This document shows positions 1 through 10,692 of a DNA stretch of 64,000 nucleotides, piece after piece. Numbering within the stretch: the stretch's first letter is position 1; each line of letters begins with the position of its first letter. The position numbers and the translations under genes were made by a program. The notes beneath the pieces were generated by a model. That model had not been told where the DNA came from. It made no database searches and saw nothing but the letters and a program-made list of their open reading frames with translations. Source of the stretch: Corythucha ciliata (taxonomy: Eukaryota > Arthropoda > Insecta > Hemiptera > Tingidae); the NCBI GenBank assembly GCA_038030265.1, contig CM075938.1, positions 11,881,009 to 11,945,008 on the forward strand. Reading direction: 5' to 3'.

Positions 1-1845
1 TTCATTTAGAATTAAGACGCTGGCGTTCCGCATTCGGGCATAGGTCTGTACAGCAACATCATTCTCCTCAGTGGTAAAGAGTAAGAGATGGAATTTTGTC
101 ATAATTGATCTCTTTTGATCTGTAAATGGGAGTGGCGGCTGATGATGTGTTTCTTTCTGTCTATATACAAACATTTTTACAGGAAGAGCGACGAGAAAAA
201 ATGAAGGGGGGAAAAAAGCGCTCTCGCTCTGTCGTAATCTTGACAACGCAGGCGGATAATAATTGATGAAAAGCGTGTCCAGAGCCCGGGAGAAACGTTT
301 TCTAGGGTTACAGTTGAGGTGGCGGAGTCTTCGTAGTGTGTTGCCTTTTTTCCCCCTCTCATTCCGTGTTAGGCCGTTTTTTCTTCCTTACAATATCCTT
401 CACTCTGCACACTTTTTCCCCGCTTTTTTCTTCTTGAATTACAACTCTCGACGTGAAGAGGACCGGTAGAAGAGAACTGAGAATGAATGGATTCAGAAAA
501 TAAAACGTCTGGTGAAGGGGGAGGGGAGGCGTCTAAGTAATTGTAACTTCTTTCTTTCCTCCTTTTTTTTTTCTGCTTGAATTGTAGTACCCTTACATTT
601 TATCTCTCCATAGTAAGAGTTGAATATTTTTAAATAACGACATTCAGAATATTCCGTATACGGAGAAGAAGTTGGGGCAGGGTGTATTAAAAATCAGACT
701 AGGCATTTATGTTTTTCAGGTAGAAAATATAGCATTCCTCTCCCCCATGGTATTCCAGTCACGTAATTTTTTGGCATCCTCTCTCTTGTAAACTCCTCTT
801 TTCCAGCTTCATCTTCATGCTGGAAATATTTCAATCTTGCTAATGACCATTACTATTCCGTTTCATCCACCCGCCCACCCCACTCACCGGATTTCTCCTT
901 CGGTTGGATATAAAATGTTTTCAGGTAATTTAACTTACCCCTATTCTTATTTTTCGAGGGTCTCTTTCTAAGATGGAAGGAAAAATCTCATGGAATCTCC
1001 CTTCCCCCGCCATGTTTCTAAATTGCCTTAACGGTCATGTTGCAAATTTTGAAGGAGACCCTTTTTTTAGATAACAAAAAGTCCTGCTCTCTTAAACATA
1101 AATAATCATTATTTAAATGTAGGGAAATCCAAATTAAATTCATGCGCACCGCGTGAAGAGTCTCGGAAAATAATCCTCTCATTTTAATAATTTATTCCTC
1201 TCAGTTAGCAAGGGCGTGGGGGGGGGGGTCAGGACGTTTTTCGTAGTTGAAAAGCTATAGAGGACGGCTTTTGAAATTTTTTTTACCGTCTACACTCGGA
1301 GGTGGAATGTACATTGGAAAACGCTGTTTCCCATTTCCGCCTAATTGGCTGTACGTTCATGACATCAACAAAGTTTTTCTTCTGGGAACCTTGTTATTTT
1401 AACTTCGAATTATTTTCTCTCCGTTCCCCCTCATTTTGCTACTTTGTTCTTCATGTAACGAGGACTGTACTACTCTGTCCTATGAACGTATGAAGAGATT
1501 TGAAAGAAGAGTAGAGGAGAGACTCCTTTTCAGGAGAAGTGCGGTTATGATGTGCACTAGAATTGGCCCTTCTACCGTGGAGCATACAAGGAGGAACAAC
1601 TTCATGTTCAGTTATCTCTGGGTTGCACACTTTTCTGGTCCGCATATAAATTTTTTTTTTTTTTTTCTAAAAAAATAATCGTGACTTTGGTGGAGGGAGG
1701 CAAGAGCTACTCTGGCTTTAGTAGTCCTGGCGGAGTGTGGGTGTGAGGCTTATAGAAGTCAGGAAGTTAATATGGAAGCGAGTTTATGACTTAGCTATTT
1801 TTTAATGAAATTTTTCTTTCCGCTACACTGGATCCTTTGCAAATA
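1..1845. other. Non-coding stretch upstream of first recognised exon, probably intron
   Basis: I see no convincing exon here. The preceding hnRNP L exon should encode the first half of RRM2 (a stretch resembling VLRIVIF and AMVEF), and no such translation was found next to a donor site. The sequence is AT-rich with pyrimidine tracts, a run of nine G at 1218-1226 and a T tract near 1650. The short open frames here have low-complexity or pyrimidine-driven composition and look like chance. It is most simply the 3' part of an intron of the hnRNP L gene. Confidence 0.5.
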
Positions 1846-1848
1846 TTA

Positions 1849-2489
1849 GGCCTATGACATACTGGGCGGTTTGCCGCAGCTCAGTACGTCACCTAGTTGC
1901 GGTTCCCGCGAAGTAGTGAGGAGAGAGAGGAATGACCAAGGGAGAAAATTATTTCTCCTCGAGTCCTCGTAACACTAAACACTAAAATAGTAACACTAAT
2001 CACAAAAAAAAAAAAAAAAAAAAAAAATGAAGTGTTTCTCATTTCACGCGTACGACGTACGACAAATAGGTGTGGAAAATGTTGGGTAGGTATTCTTATC
2101 TGTTTACCCCTCTTACTTTCGAAATTTGCCAATCAAACCTTAGTATGTCTTCATTAATAATTAAAGCAAAAATAAATGAATAAGTAAATAAATAAATATT
2201 TAATAAAAATCACAACTTTTACTCGAACAATTAACAGAAAAAAGAACCCAGACACTAAAACCACGTGCGGGAAACCGCGCCAGTATGTCATTGCTCATAT
2301 ACGGGCCCATGCTCTCCTCTAGAAAAAGCACCGCTCGACCGCCGCGGGAAGAAAAAACCCGCTGGCATGTCGCGGGAGAAAAAATACCGCGGCGCGGCAA
2401 AAAACCGCAGCTAGGCGCGGTGTCTTCAGTATGTCATCTCTCATCGAAACTCCACCGTTTGCGGGAAACCGCCCAGTATGTCATAGGCC
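1849..2489. mobile_element. PIF/Harbinger-like non-autonomous element with TTA target duplication
   Basis: The ends are inverted copies of each other. The left end reads GGCCTATGACATACTGGGCG and the right end is its reverse complement with few changes, over roughly 28 bp. Both ends are flanked by TTA (1846-1848 and 2490-2492). A GGCC-type terminus with a 3 bp TWA duplication is the classical signature of PIF/Harbinger elements. The element is 641 bp with no transposase frame. It carries a 23 bp A tract at 2004-2026, and an internal partial copy of the terminal motif near 2268-2290. It ends 133 bp upstream of the first recognised exon. The assignment rests on ends and duplication only. Confidence 0.7.
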
Positions 2490-2622
2490 TTACGTTGCTG
2501 CGTGAAAAACAAGTTCCATTGACCCTCCGCGCACTTATTGATACTTTTTTTAAAACCAGTTTTTGAACTGTGTATTGTCTCAAAAATTTCCTTAACTGCT
2601 TCATTATTATCATACGTTCGAG

Positions 2623-2712
2623 TCTATAGACACAGCAAAACGCGTCAAGGAAGCTTTGAATGGCGCTGATATCTACTCAGGATGCTGCACGCTCAAAATT
2701 GAATTCGCTAAG
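2623..2712 (+). CDS. sm: hnRNP L (smooth) internal exon: C-terminal half of RRM2
   Basis: Frame 1 translates to SIDTAKRVKEALNGADIYSG followed by CCTLKIEFAK. This matches the second helix and last strands of RRM2 in hnRNP L proteins, whose human form has LNGADIYSGCCTLKIEYAK. The exon ends at AAG followed by the strong donor GTAAGT (2713). It is in phase 0 and continues exactly into the 27304 exon. The 5' edge is less certain. I chose the AG at 2621-2622, because the residue before it would align to the acidic residue of the family; the AG at 2628-2629 is an alternative. hnRNP L is a nuclear RNA-binding splicing regulator that prefers CA-rich RNA. The symbol follows the fly orthologue and the paralogue hnRNP LL cannot be excluded. 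Confidence 0.88.
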
Positions 2713-4300
2713 GTAAGTCTTTGCTCCTTTGTCTCTTATGTTTTGAATTTACTTTTATCCCTTTGCCCTTGTTCATGTATTTTGGATATTATTGAGTTTC
2801 ACGCAAATTGTGTTTCCTGTATCCTTGGGGCAGCGAAAGAAACGTGGGCCGCCCTTTTTCTTTTTTTATGAAGGTTTCAACGCGCCTGTTACTTATTTTG
2901 TATTTTTATTTTAGTCATACAAAACATTCCCTATTTATCATTTTCATCTCCATAGAGGGTGGAATTTAAACTTTATGAAGAGACGGTGAGGGAACTAGAG
3001 CCGGCTCCATGTATTTTGTGGGTGGGGCGCATGCCAAAAAAACGTGATTTGTGGTGTAGAAAGAGCGAGGACAAGATGTACGAAATATCAGGGCAGTTTG
3101 TGTGGGACAGGAAGAGATCTCACGTGCTATTTTACATATGCGGAACGTTAAATCTCCCTGTTGTTTTGTTTTCCTCTTCGCCACACTGTCGTTCTTTTTC
3201 ATGCAACGGTGCCGCGAGACTGCTTACTTTTATCAGACGCAAACTTTTGAATTATGAGTTCTGAGTCCTTCCCATCCCCACTGCCATCGTCTTCACGGCC
3301 TCCGTCATGTTTATAAATTTCTCCCGTTACCGCACCACCACCACCAGCAACCACAATGTGACCCATGGGTATTACGTTTATAGCAACCCTGCACACCGGT
3401 CAATTTCCATCCTTTGACGATGCGAAGACATTGTCGGTTAAAGGGTAGGGGAATTTGTTATGTTCATCACGTATCGCGCCAATTGCGAACACTCTTCTTC
3501 TCCAATCCCTTTCCACAGGCGTTAGTTTGAATTTAAATTCAATTTGTTCACCTTGCTCTAATTATTATTAGAATAAGCCTCCCCCCCCCCACAACCACAC
3601 CTTGACCTTTTCACACTATTGCCTTTTCCCTTCTGGAAGGATGATTGAAGGGAAACCCTCTTCATATAACGATGGTGATCGTATTCAAATTCCCCCAAAT
3701 ACCACTCAGTATTGATTAGATCTCTTGGTTCGAACGTTTTACTCACGAATGTCTCTCACTGGTAGTTGGGCTATGGTGGGTCGCGGCTGGGGTAAAAGTA
3801 ATGAAATTTGTGGTAAGAAGAACTCTACGATGAAGTTGTGTGATACGATGGGGAGATGGGGGATGTGTCGTAAAGTTATGGTTAGCGGCTTGCCTAGGAA
3901 GAAGTTAATTTGAACTTATCGTGTTGGGAAATTGGTGTGGGAGGGGGGGGAATTGAAGGGGACTATCTCCAATAGTTCGTTACTTGCTTGACCTGATTGG
4001 CCATAACTGTGTTCGTATTATGTATAGGACTCGTTAAAAAGTTTCAAATTGATGTTAACCATCTATTTCATGCTTCCATCAAATCGCGTCTCGTCTGATG
4101 AATGCCATGAAACTTCACTTACTTAGGATTGCCCTTTTCTTCATGGATTTTTACGTCTTGCCTCATTAGATAATGCAGAGATGGGCATCGGTAATTAAAA
4201 CGCTCTGCTACTCGTCAATCGACCACCAAAAAATCAAATTCTTTATTCGTTATTTTTAAATCGATAGTGAGTTAATTTTAATTAATCAATTGAAATTAAT
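2713..4300. other. Intronic stretch without recognised features
   Basis: This part shows runs of ten C (3581-3590) and of G near 3941, and short chance frames. I recognise no gene, repeat boundary or RNA gene. Confidence 0.5.
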
Positions 4301-4442
4301 ATCGAATTCCATTTGCATGAAACTCTGCACCGGAGCTGCTTATTTTCACCCGTCTCCTCTGAATTGAAACATGATGTTTTAATGGAGAAGACGAGTGGAA
4401 ATGAACGGCTCCGGAGCAGAATTTTATGCAAATGGCATTCGC
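4301..4442. mobile_element. Small hairpin MITE of the GCGTTTTCCATTTGC family, diverged copy
   Basis: The left side reads CGAATTCCATTTGCATGAAA and the right side is its inverted counterpart, ending GCAAATGGCATTCGC then TATAA. The inner arms also pair: CACCCGTCTCCTCTGAATTG against a later GGAGAAGACGAGTGG. The organisation, length (about 140 bp) and central motif are the same as in the better preserved copies at 35284 and 46523. The left TA flank is not clearly preserved. Confidence 0.65.
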
Positions 4443-6281
4443 TATAAAATTACCACATATCTGCCCCCCCCCCTATCCTATATAACTCTTAACGCGTGAG
4501 TTAGCAAATTTAACTAGATGAATAATTGAAAGAAATTTTGCTAACGCACGCTTTGTAAGAGTTACAGAATTGAAAATTCGATAGACATTCCTTATTAAAT
4601 TGTCTTTTTTCGTGTTATATCGACGGTTTTCATCTTTCAATGCGGTCATAATCATTACCCAAGCCTTTCCATTGGCCCACTACAATACGAGTATGAGCGA
4701 TTGACCGCGCCATGTCGTTGGTTTCGGGCAGATTTTCCCTCCTCCCGAGATAGATGCCCGATTGTTACGGCGCTTTTCTTTACTCCAGAGCCGACGATTA
4801 CCTTAGAATTTGTGGCGTGTGGTGAAGATGGGGAACAGAGACCAGCATTTGTGTTTCAGATCGGTTATTGATGGTGGAGAGCATCGCGGAGCACTTGTAC
4901 GACCGTCATAAAGGCGATGCTCTCCTTCAGTATCAGGTCAGACGCATAAATGATGGCCCCTGTTGTCCACCCCTCCCTAACCAATCCGGCAAGTTTAAAC
5001 AAAGGTGGCTCTGTAATCGAGGGTAACTGGTTACCCCATTAAGATGGAGACTCGATTCTTGGCATTACTCGTGTTTCTTTTGTTCGTTCACCCGTCAAGG
5101 TGCTTGAAGTATCTCGTGACTTTTGATTGACTCGCTGTTTTTTTAAAATGTCAGATCTCAACGATCAACTTTTCTATTTATTCGTTAGTTTTTCTCCAAT
5201 ACGGGTTCGCTCTAACTCCTGAGTTTTTGAAGCAGAATTAATCGGCTTGTAGTTTGGTTCTCTCCTTTTCAATTAGAAGAGTTTTAGACTTTCCCTTTGG
5301 CTTTAGTCCAAATCGTTTTTAATCCAATTTCCTTACAGCAGCTCTCCGTCGGTTTTTCAAACCAATTTATTGTTTTAGATTCATCGCCTCTCTTTCTTTG
5401 CTGATCACCAAGAGATCGATTTACTCCCGTTGTCTTTTTCTTCAGCAGGTGACCCTTTTGCAACTCTGTGGGTGGGGTGGAAAGGAATGAAAAGGGCTTT
5501 GCTCGCACTTGAGATTTGATTGGAACCCTGAGAGAACTTCGTGAACTTTACCCGGAACGGCAATTCGTTTCTATGAGTATTTTGATAATTTCCTATACCA
5601 TCGATTACACATAATATGACTGTAGGCGGGTAAATTCTTGGATTATTTCCGATTGATTGCCTTCTGCCTGGTCTGAAACGTGTTTATATCAAGCCTGGAG
5701 CATTTCATAACGAATTTATTTAGAAAGTACGCGTTCCAGAGGAGAGAGGTCAAAGGTATAAATTATAAGTGATCATCACTACCAGCGGAGTAAGACAGTG
5801 CAAAGGATGAAGAGTTCCCTTGGGGGCCTGAGACCGATGAAGTGTGCGCTCTTCCGTCTTCACGTCTTCAGTTCTTTGCCTCAGGTTATCCACGGTTCAA
5901 AACCCCCGGAGTTGATGGGATTTAATCACTTGACCTGAACTCATCAAGTCACATTCTTCGTTAACGAGATTGCTACAGCAAAGAGGAGGTAGCAAGTTTC
6001 GATCACTTTTTTTTTTTTTTTTTTGTTAGAGGTCCTCGTACCGCCTATCGCGCCGCCGAAATTCGGTGTATAATATTGCTAGTTACGTTGTGGTGATGAT
6101 AGGTGGGGGGGGGGTCGACTTTTTAACCCCGAGCTACCTATCGAGTTTCATTATAGAACTCATGCCCTTTGCGCACAGACCAGCACGACTGTAACCATGG
6201 GAACGTACATCGTAACCGACCGGTTTTGGGAAGGGAGTCGAGTGGCTTAAGACTTATCTCTGTGAAAGACAAACACATATA
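4443..6281. other. Intronic stretch without recognised features
   Basis: There is a nine-base C tract near 4464, a T tract at about 6008-6024 and a ten-base G tract at 6105-6114. I see no exon, RNA gene or element boundary before the foldback at 6282. Confidence 0.5.
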
Positions 6282-7690
6282 CAGGGTGGATCCGTATAAG
6301 TGTGACAAAATTTTTTGGGTAAAACTACGCTAAAAGTGGAGTAAAATGGTACCTTCGGAAGTGTCCTACGTCGATCCGTCCCGGAGTTATGCTTTTTTTT
6401 GTGTTTAAAAAAGTAACCAATGCTTGCTTCAAAAAATCCGCAATTTCTCGGCTTATATCGTACGAAATCCAAAAAGTGATGCCATTTTCAGAAACTGCGG
6501 AACATTTACTTTAGGATAGAGGCCATTTTATTGCTTGAAATAATCGTCAACACCCAGAAATCTGGCATTTTTTCCATAAATTTACGTGTCCTCTAAAATT
6601 TGTCCGTTTTACGAAAAGTCGCTGTACCCAAACAGCTTTCTCAACAGATTTTCGGAATATCACAAAAACTTCCCCGTCTTCTAAGCTTCCTTTTGGCGTG
6701 TTCACAACTGACGTTTCTCACAAAAACGTCACGAGAATGCACAAAAACCGTGTTTTTACGAAACATGGGCCATTGTCTACGGTATTCGTGAAAGGTGCGG
6801 AGAGATCGGCAGTAAGTGAGAACAGGATATCTTACCATGGAGAAGATACCGCAGGCAAGAGACATTCAATTTGACCCCCCCCCCCATCCATTTCTGCCAA
6901 TCTCTGAGCACCCTTCACGAATATTGTTGGCACCTGGCACATAGGCAATTGCCTATATTTTTCTGTCAAAATACTGTTTTAGAAAGGGAGGACAGAATAT
7001 TTTAGGAAGGAGAAGATATCGTAGGCAAACGACATTCAATTATACCCTCGCCCTGAATGGCGACAATTTATTGAATCACTGGTGAGGGAAGGGGTCAAAT
7101 CGAATGCCTCTTGCCTTCTCCATGGTAAGATATCCTGTTCTCACTTACCGCCGATCTCCCTGCACCCTTCACGAATACCGTAGACAATGGTCCATGTTTC
7201 GTAAAAACACGGTTTTTGTGCATTTTCGTGACGTTTTTGTAAGAAACGTCAGTGGTAACATGAAATGTGAACACGCCAAAAGGAAACTTAGAAGACGGGG
7301 AAGTTTTTGTGATATACCGAAAATCTGTTGAGAAAGCTGTTTGGGTACAGCGACTTTTCGTAAAACGGACAAATTTTAGAGGACACGTAAATTTATGGAA
7401 AAAATGCCAGATTTCTGGGTGTTGACGATTATTTCAAGAAATAAAATGGCCTCTATCCTAAAGGAAATGTTCCGTAGTTTCTGAAAATGGCATCACTTTT
7501 TGGATTTGGTGCGATGTAAGCCGAGAAATTGCGGATTTTTTGAAGCAAGCATTGGTTACTTTTTTAAACACAAAAAAAATCATAACTCCGGAACGGATCG
7601 ACGTAGGACACTTCCGAAGGTACCATTTTACTCCACTTTTAACGTAGTTTTATCCAAAAAGTTTTGTCACACTTATACGGATCCACCCTG
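6282..7690. mobile_element. Foldback element with ~600 bp inverted arms, relative of the 15290-17977 mariner-superfamily element
   Basis: The element begins CAGGGTGGATCCGTATAAGT and ends with the inverted form, flanked by TA on both sides (6280-6281 and 7691-7692). The arms (about 6282-6885 and 7094-7690) are near-identical inverted copies separated by about 210 bp. The termini and the order of internal motifs follow the arms of the element at 15290. Shared motifs are AAGTGTGACAAAA, then AAAAGTGGAGTA, then GGAGTTATG, then ATCACAAAAACTT. There is no transposase in the spacer. The spacer contains a degenerate direct copy (about 7008-7040) of the arm's inner end. Each arm carries a mirrored open frame of about 74 codons, which looks like a coding remnant. 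This is likely a non-autonomous member mobilised by the same transposase type. Confidence 0.8.
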
Positions 7691-10546
7691 TAGTTGCCAC
7701 GCGTTGTTGTTGGTTTATCGTGTTAGCCAATGTTTTGAGTGGTTTATAGTAATTGAATCACCCCTTTGGTCACTATATTCTGAACTTCGGTATATGTATT
7801 ACGTTCCGTCATTTCGGAGAGGTTATTACCCTATCTCATCTCCCCCCCCCCCCAAGTACACAGCAAGAAACATGATTCAACTAATAAATAGTAGAAAATA
7901 TTCCTTCAAATAAGCCTCTTATTAAAAATTTAACTGACGCAAACGCTTTTTCTTCTTCTCGTCTGTGAAAAAGAGCCCTGACCAATGAATAAATTTTCAT
8001 TTTCAAGTGAGTTAGAAGCCCTTGGGGGTTGCCCTGGAATCCTGCTTTGAATATTATCAGCCAATGAGAAATGACTGCGCGAAAAACAAACTCTGTAAAT
8101 GTGTGTGCCCCCCCCCCTCATATCTTTTCATTGGTGGGAATGAGCTGACGTGAATCTGCGTTTATATTATGGTACATTATTTAAATAAAAACCCGTGTTT
8201 ACATAAATATATTTGTACGTTCGCTTGTTTTTTTTTGTTGGTTTTTGTACAAAGCAAATTTAATTCGTTTAATTTTGAATTAATTTAAAACATTGTTTAG
8301 ACTCCGTTGATCCTTTTGAGTCAGGCAATATTCCAGTCTCTTTTACGCACTTGGGATTTTTCTCTCGTTCTTCGAAAACAATAATTTTGTTGCAATTGAA
8401 TTCAACTAAGCGAAAGGTGTCGACGAATCGTTTGAAAAACCCTCTCATCCTTCCTCCCCTCTCTCGTTGAAAAAAGGCAATCAAAAGGGGTTTTTTATTT
8501 GAATAAAAAGAGAACCTCTTAGCCAGGAAAAAGGGATTACCAGGGGCTCCCAATTCAAGTCTGGGGCTGGAGCGGTGGTTGTGAGGGCGTATAATTGAAA
8601 ACGAAGTCCCTCCTCCTACTCCCTTTCAATGGCTTAAATCTTTGGTTATGCTCCTGGTTTCATCTTACCATATACAATCGTCGTCATAAGCAGGAAAGTG
8701 TCTCCTCTTTGGTTTATTCACGATTTCAAGTAAATAGACCGTTTCTCTTGAGTAGTGCTGGTGGAGATGGCAGGTTGTTCGCCACGTGCGTATATTATTT
8801 GCTCTCTGCAAGTAAAGTTACGATACGAATTGTGGTACTGGTGGTGGTGGCGGGTGGCTGATGAGAAATGTGTGGTTTGAGACCTTCTCTCTTGTTAACT
8901 TTTAAGTGAATATGTTTTTATCCATCCATTTGAAGCTTGGAGGCTGCGCTTAATGCCGCTGTATTCATTTTATAGAAACTATTTCATTGGTTAAGCGCAT
9001 TATCCCCCTCCCTCCCACCGGCACCAACAGAGTAAATTAACTCAGGTGTAAGTGATTTATGTCGACTTGCTTTCATACAGATTGCTTCATTTTCTTGTGT
9101 CGTTGAATAGAAAAAAAACTGTGGGGTTTCATACTTAAATGCCCTGTCAGACATCGTCGTTCCACGTATATGGAGTACGGGGAAAAAGAAACGAATGAAA
9201 AGATAGGAATTTCAATTTGTGCTTGACTCCCTTCTCATATACTTCTGGCCTCTTTAGAATCTTATTGCTCCAAGCAAATTGCTAGACACTTGCACGATAA
9301 TAATTTAAGTCTGTTCTAGTAAAACAGAGCGGTTGTGTTGGGGGAGGGATGTTAGGTATAGAAGAACGTCAAATGGATAAAGGAAGAGGAAACAGAATGA
9401 AAAATATGACTTTTCTCATAAAAAACATTCTATTCCGATTGCTTTTCTCTTCCTCATATTCGTTCAAAGTTGTAGGAAGGAAACTACTCAATTTAAATGC
9501 TGTTGACTCAGTTAAATAATTTAAATAACACCTTATTTTATGCAACTTCCACATTTTTTGTCGGAATGTCTTGAATACGCGGACATGTTATAGTTGCAGC
9601 TTGTTTGTTTGATAAACCAAGACTGCAGGCAGGGTGGCGTTGTGTTTCCCGACCAGCACACTGCTTCATCTCAGATGATTCTAGTCAGTTTCGATGTCTT
9701 TCTCTCTTGCAATATTCGTTAATAACTCTCCCCTCCTTCTCTTTGATTTTCCAATGGTGCGCTTTTGCGACTTCTTGGCCTTGTCGTATTTTTGTCAGGC
9801 TTAGCGGTGTCCCCTGTTCGTTATTATTAGCTATTATTGGGCTGAGATTTTGGAGCATTCGTAACTATAAATTTCAAAATTAACTGGTTTCGCTGCTTTT
9901 GGGAAAGCAATTGGGAGTAAAGGACTTCAGGTGAAGTCAGTCTTCACCCCCTCCAGCCCGATTGGCGGGGGATAACGTGCTGCAGCTAACAGAGTTTAGT
10001 CACGTTGTGGAAGATTAATTCCGGCGAGTGGGAAATGAGACGCAGGTGCTCTATGGCCACACCCTTGTTCCAGGTACCCGGCAACCACGTGACCTGCGTC
10101 CTCCTCGTCTGCCCCACACTTCACTGGCCAAATTCATCCTCTTGATCCTTTGAATATTGTCATTCAAATCACTATGACCCATTGGGCAGCTAAATAACCA
10201 CAAATGTCAGATTTGCAAACGCGCCGTCGTTTTTTGTCTGCCACTCATAGCACCTACCTAAAGATGAGCCTTTTCTCACTGTCGCCCCATTCCATCTGGT
10301 CTGCAAGTCTGTCCAGACCCTTTCGTTTGTTGGATGGCCCTCTTGCTTGGCGCCTCCTAACACGTCGCTATTGTTTAAAAATCTATAACTTCAACATTTT
10401 TATTCAGGTTTCAAATTAGACGCCTGTTCCCCGCCACCAAATGTTTGTATTAAAGGCATGTTCACACGCGTGAGAATTGGATGTGGTTAATAGAAGGGTG
10501 GGAGGAGATGATTCGGCACACGGTCTTGATTAATGGCCAGGTAAAA
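7691..10546. other. Intronic stretch without recognised features
   Basis: Poly-C tracts occur near 7844 and 8109. I found no supported exon, RNA gene or element boundary. The frames seen here are short and of biased composition. Confidence 0.5.
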
Positions 10547-10692
10547 GCGTTTTCCGTTTGCATAAATTTCTGCCCCGGTGCAGTTCATTCCCCCTTTTCT
10601 CTGCATTAAACTCGTTACAGCCGTTGCTCTGAATTACTGTGCAATACGGGTATAGAAATGAACCGCCCCAGGGCAAAATAGAAGACGCTGTA
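10547..10692. mobile_element. Degenerate copy of the GCGTTTTCCATTTGC hairpin MITE
   Basis: The left end reads GCGTTTTCCGTTTGCATAAA, one mismatch from the family terminus. It is followed by TTCTGCCCCGGTGCAGTTCA, as in other copies. The right arm pairs only partly: GAAATGAACCGCCCCAGGGC, then GACGCTGTA. The copy is old, and its right boundary is approximate. Confidence 0.5.

Noticed and set aside
7500..7913. 137-codon + strand frame at the end of the 6282 foldback
   Set aside because: The first part is the mirror of the left arm's frame, and the rest runs out of the element into unrelated intron.
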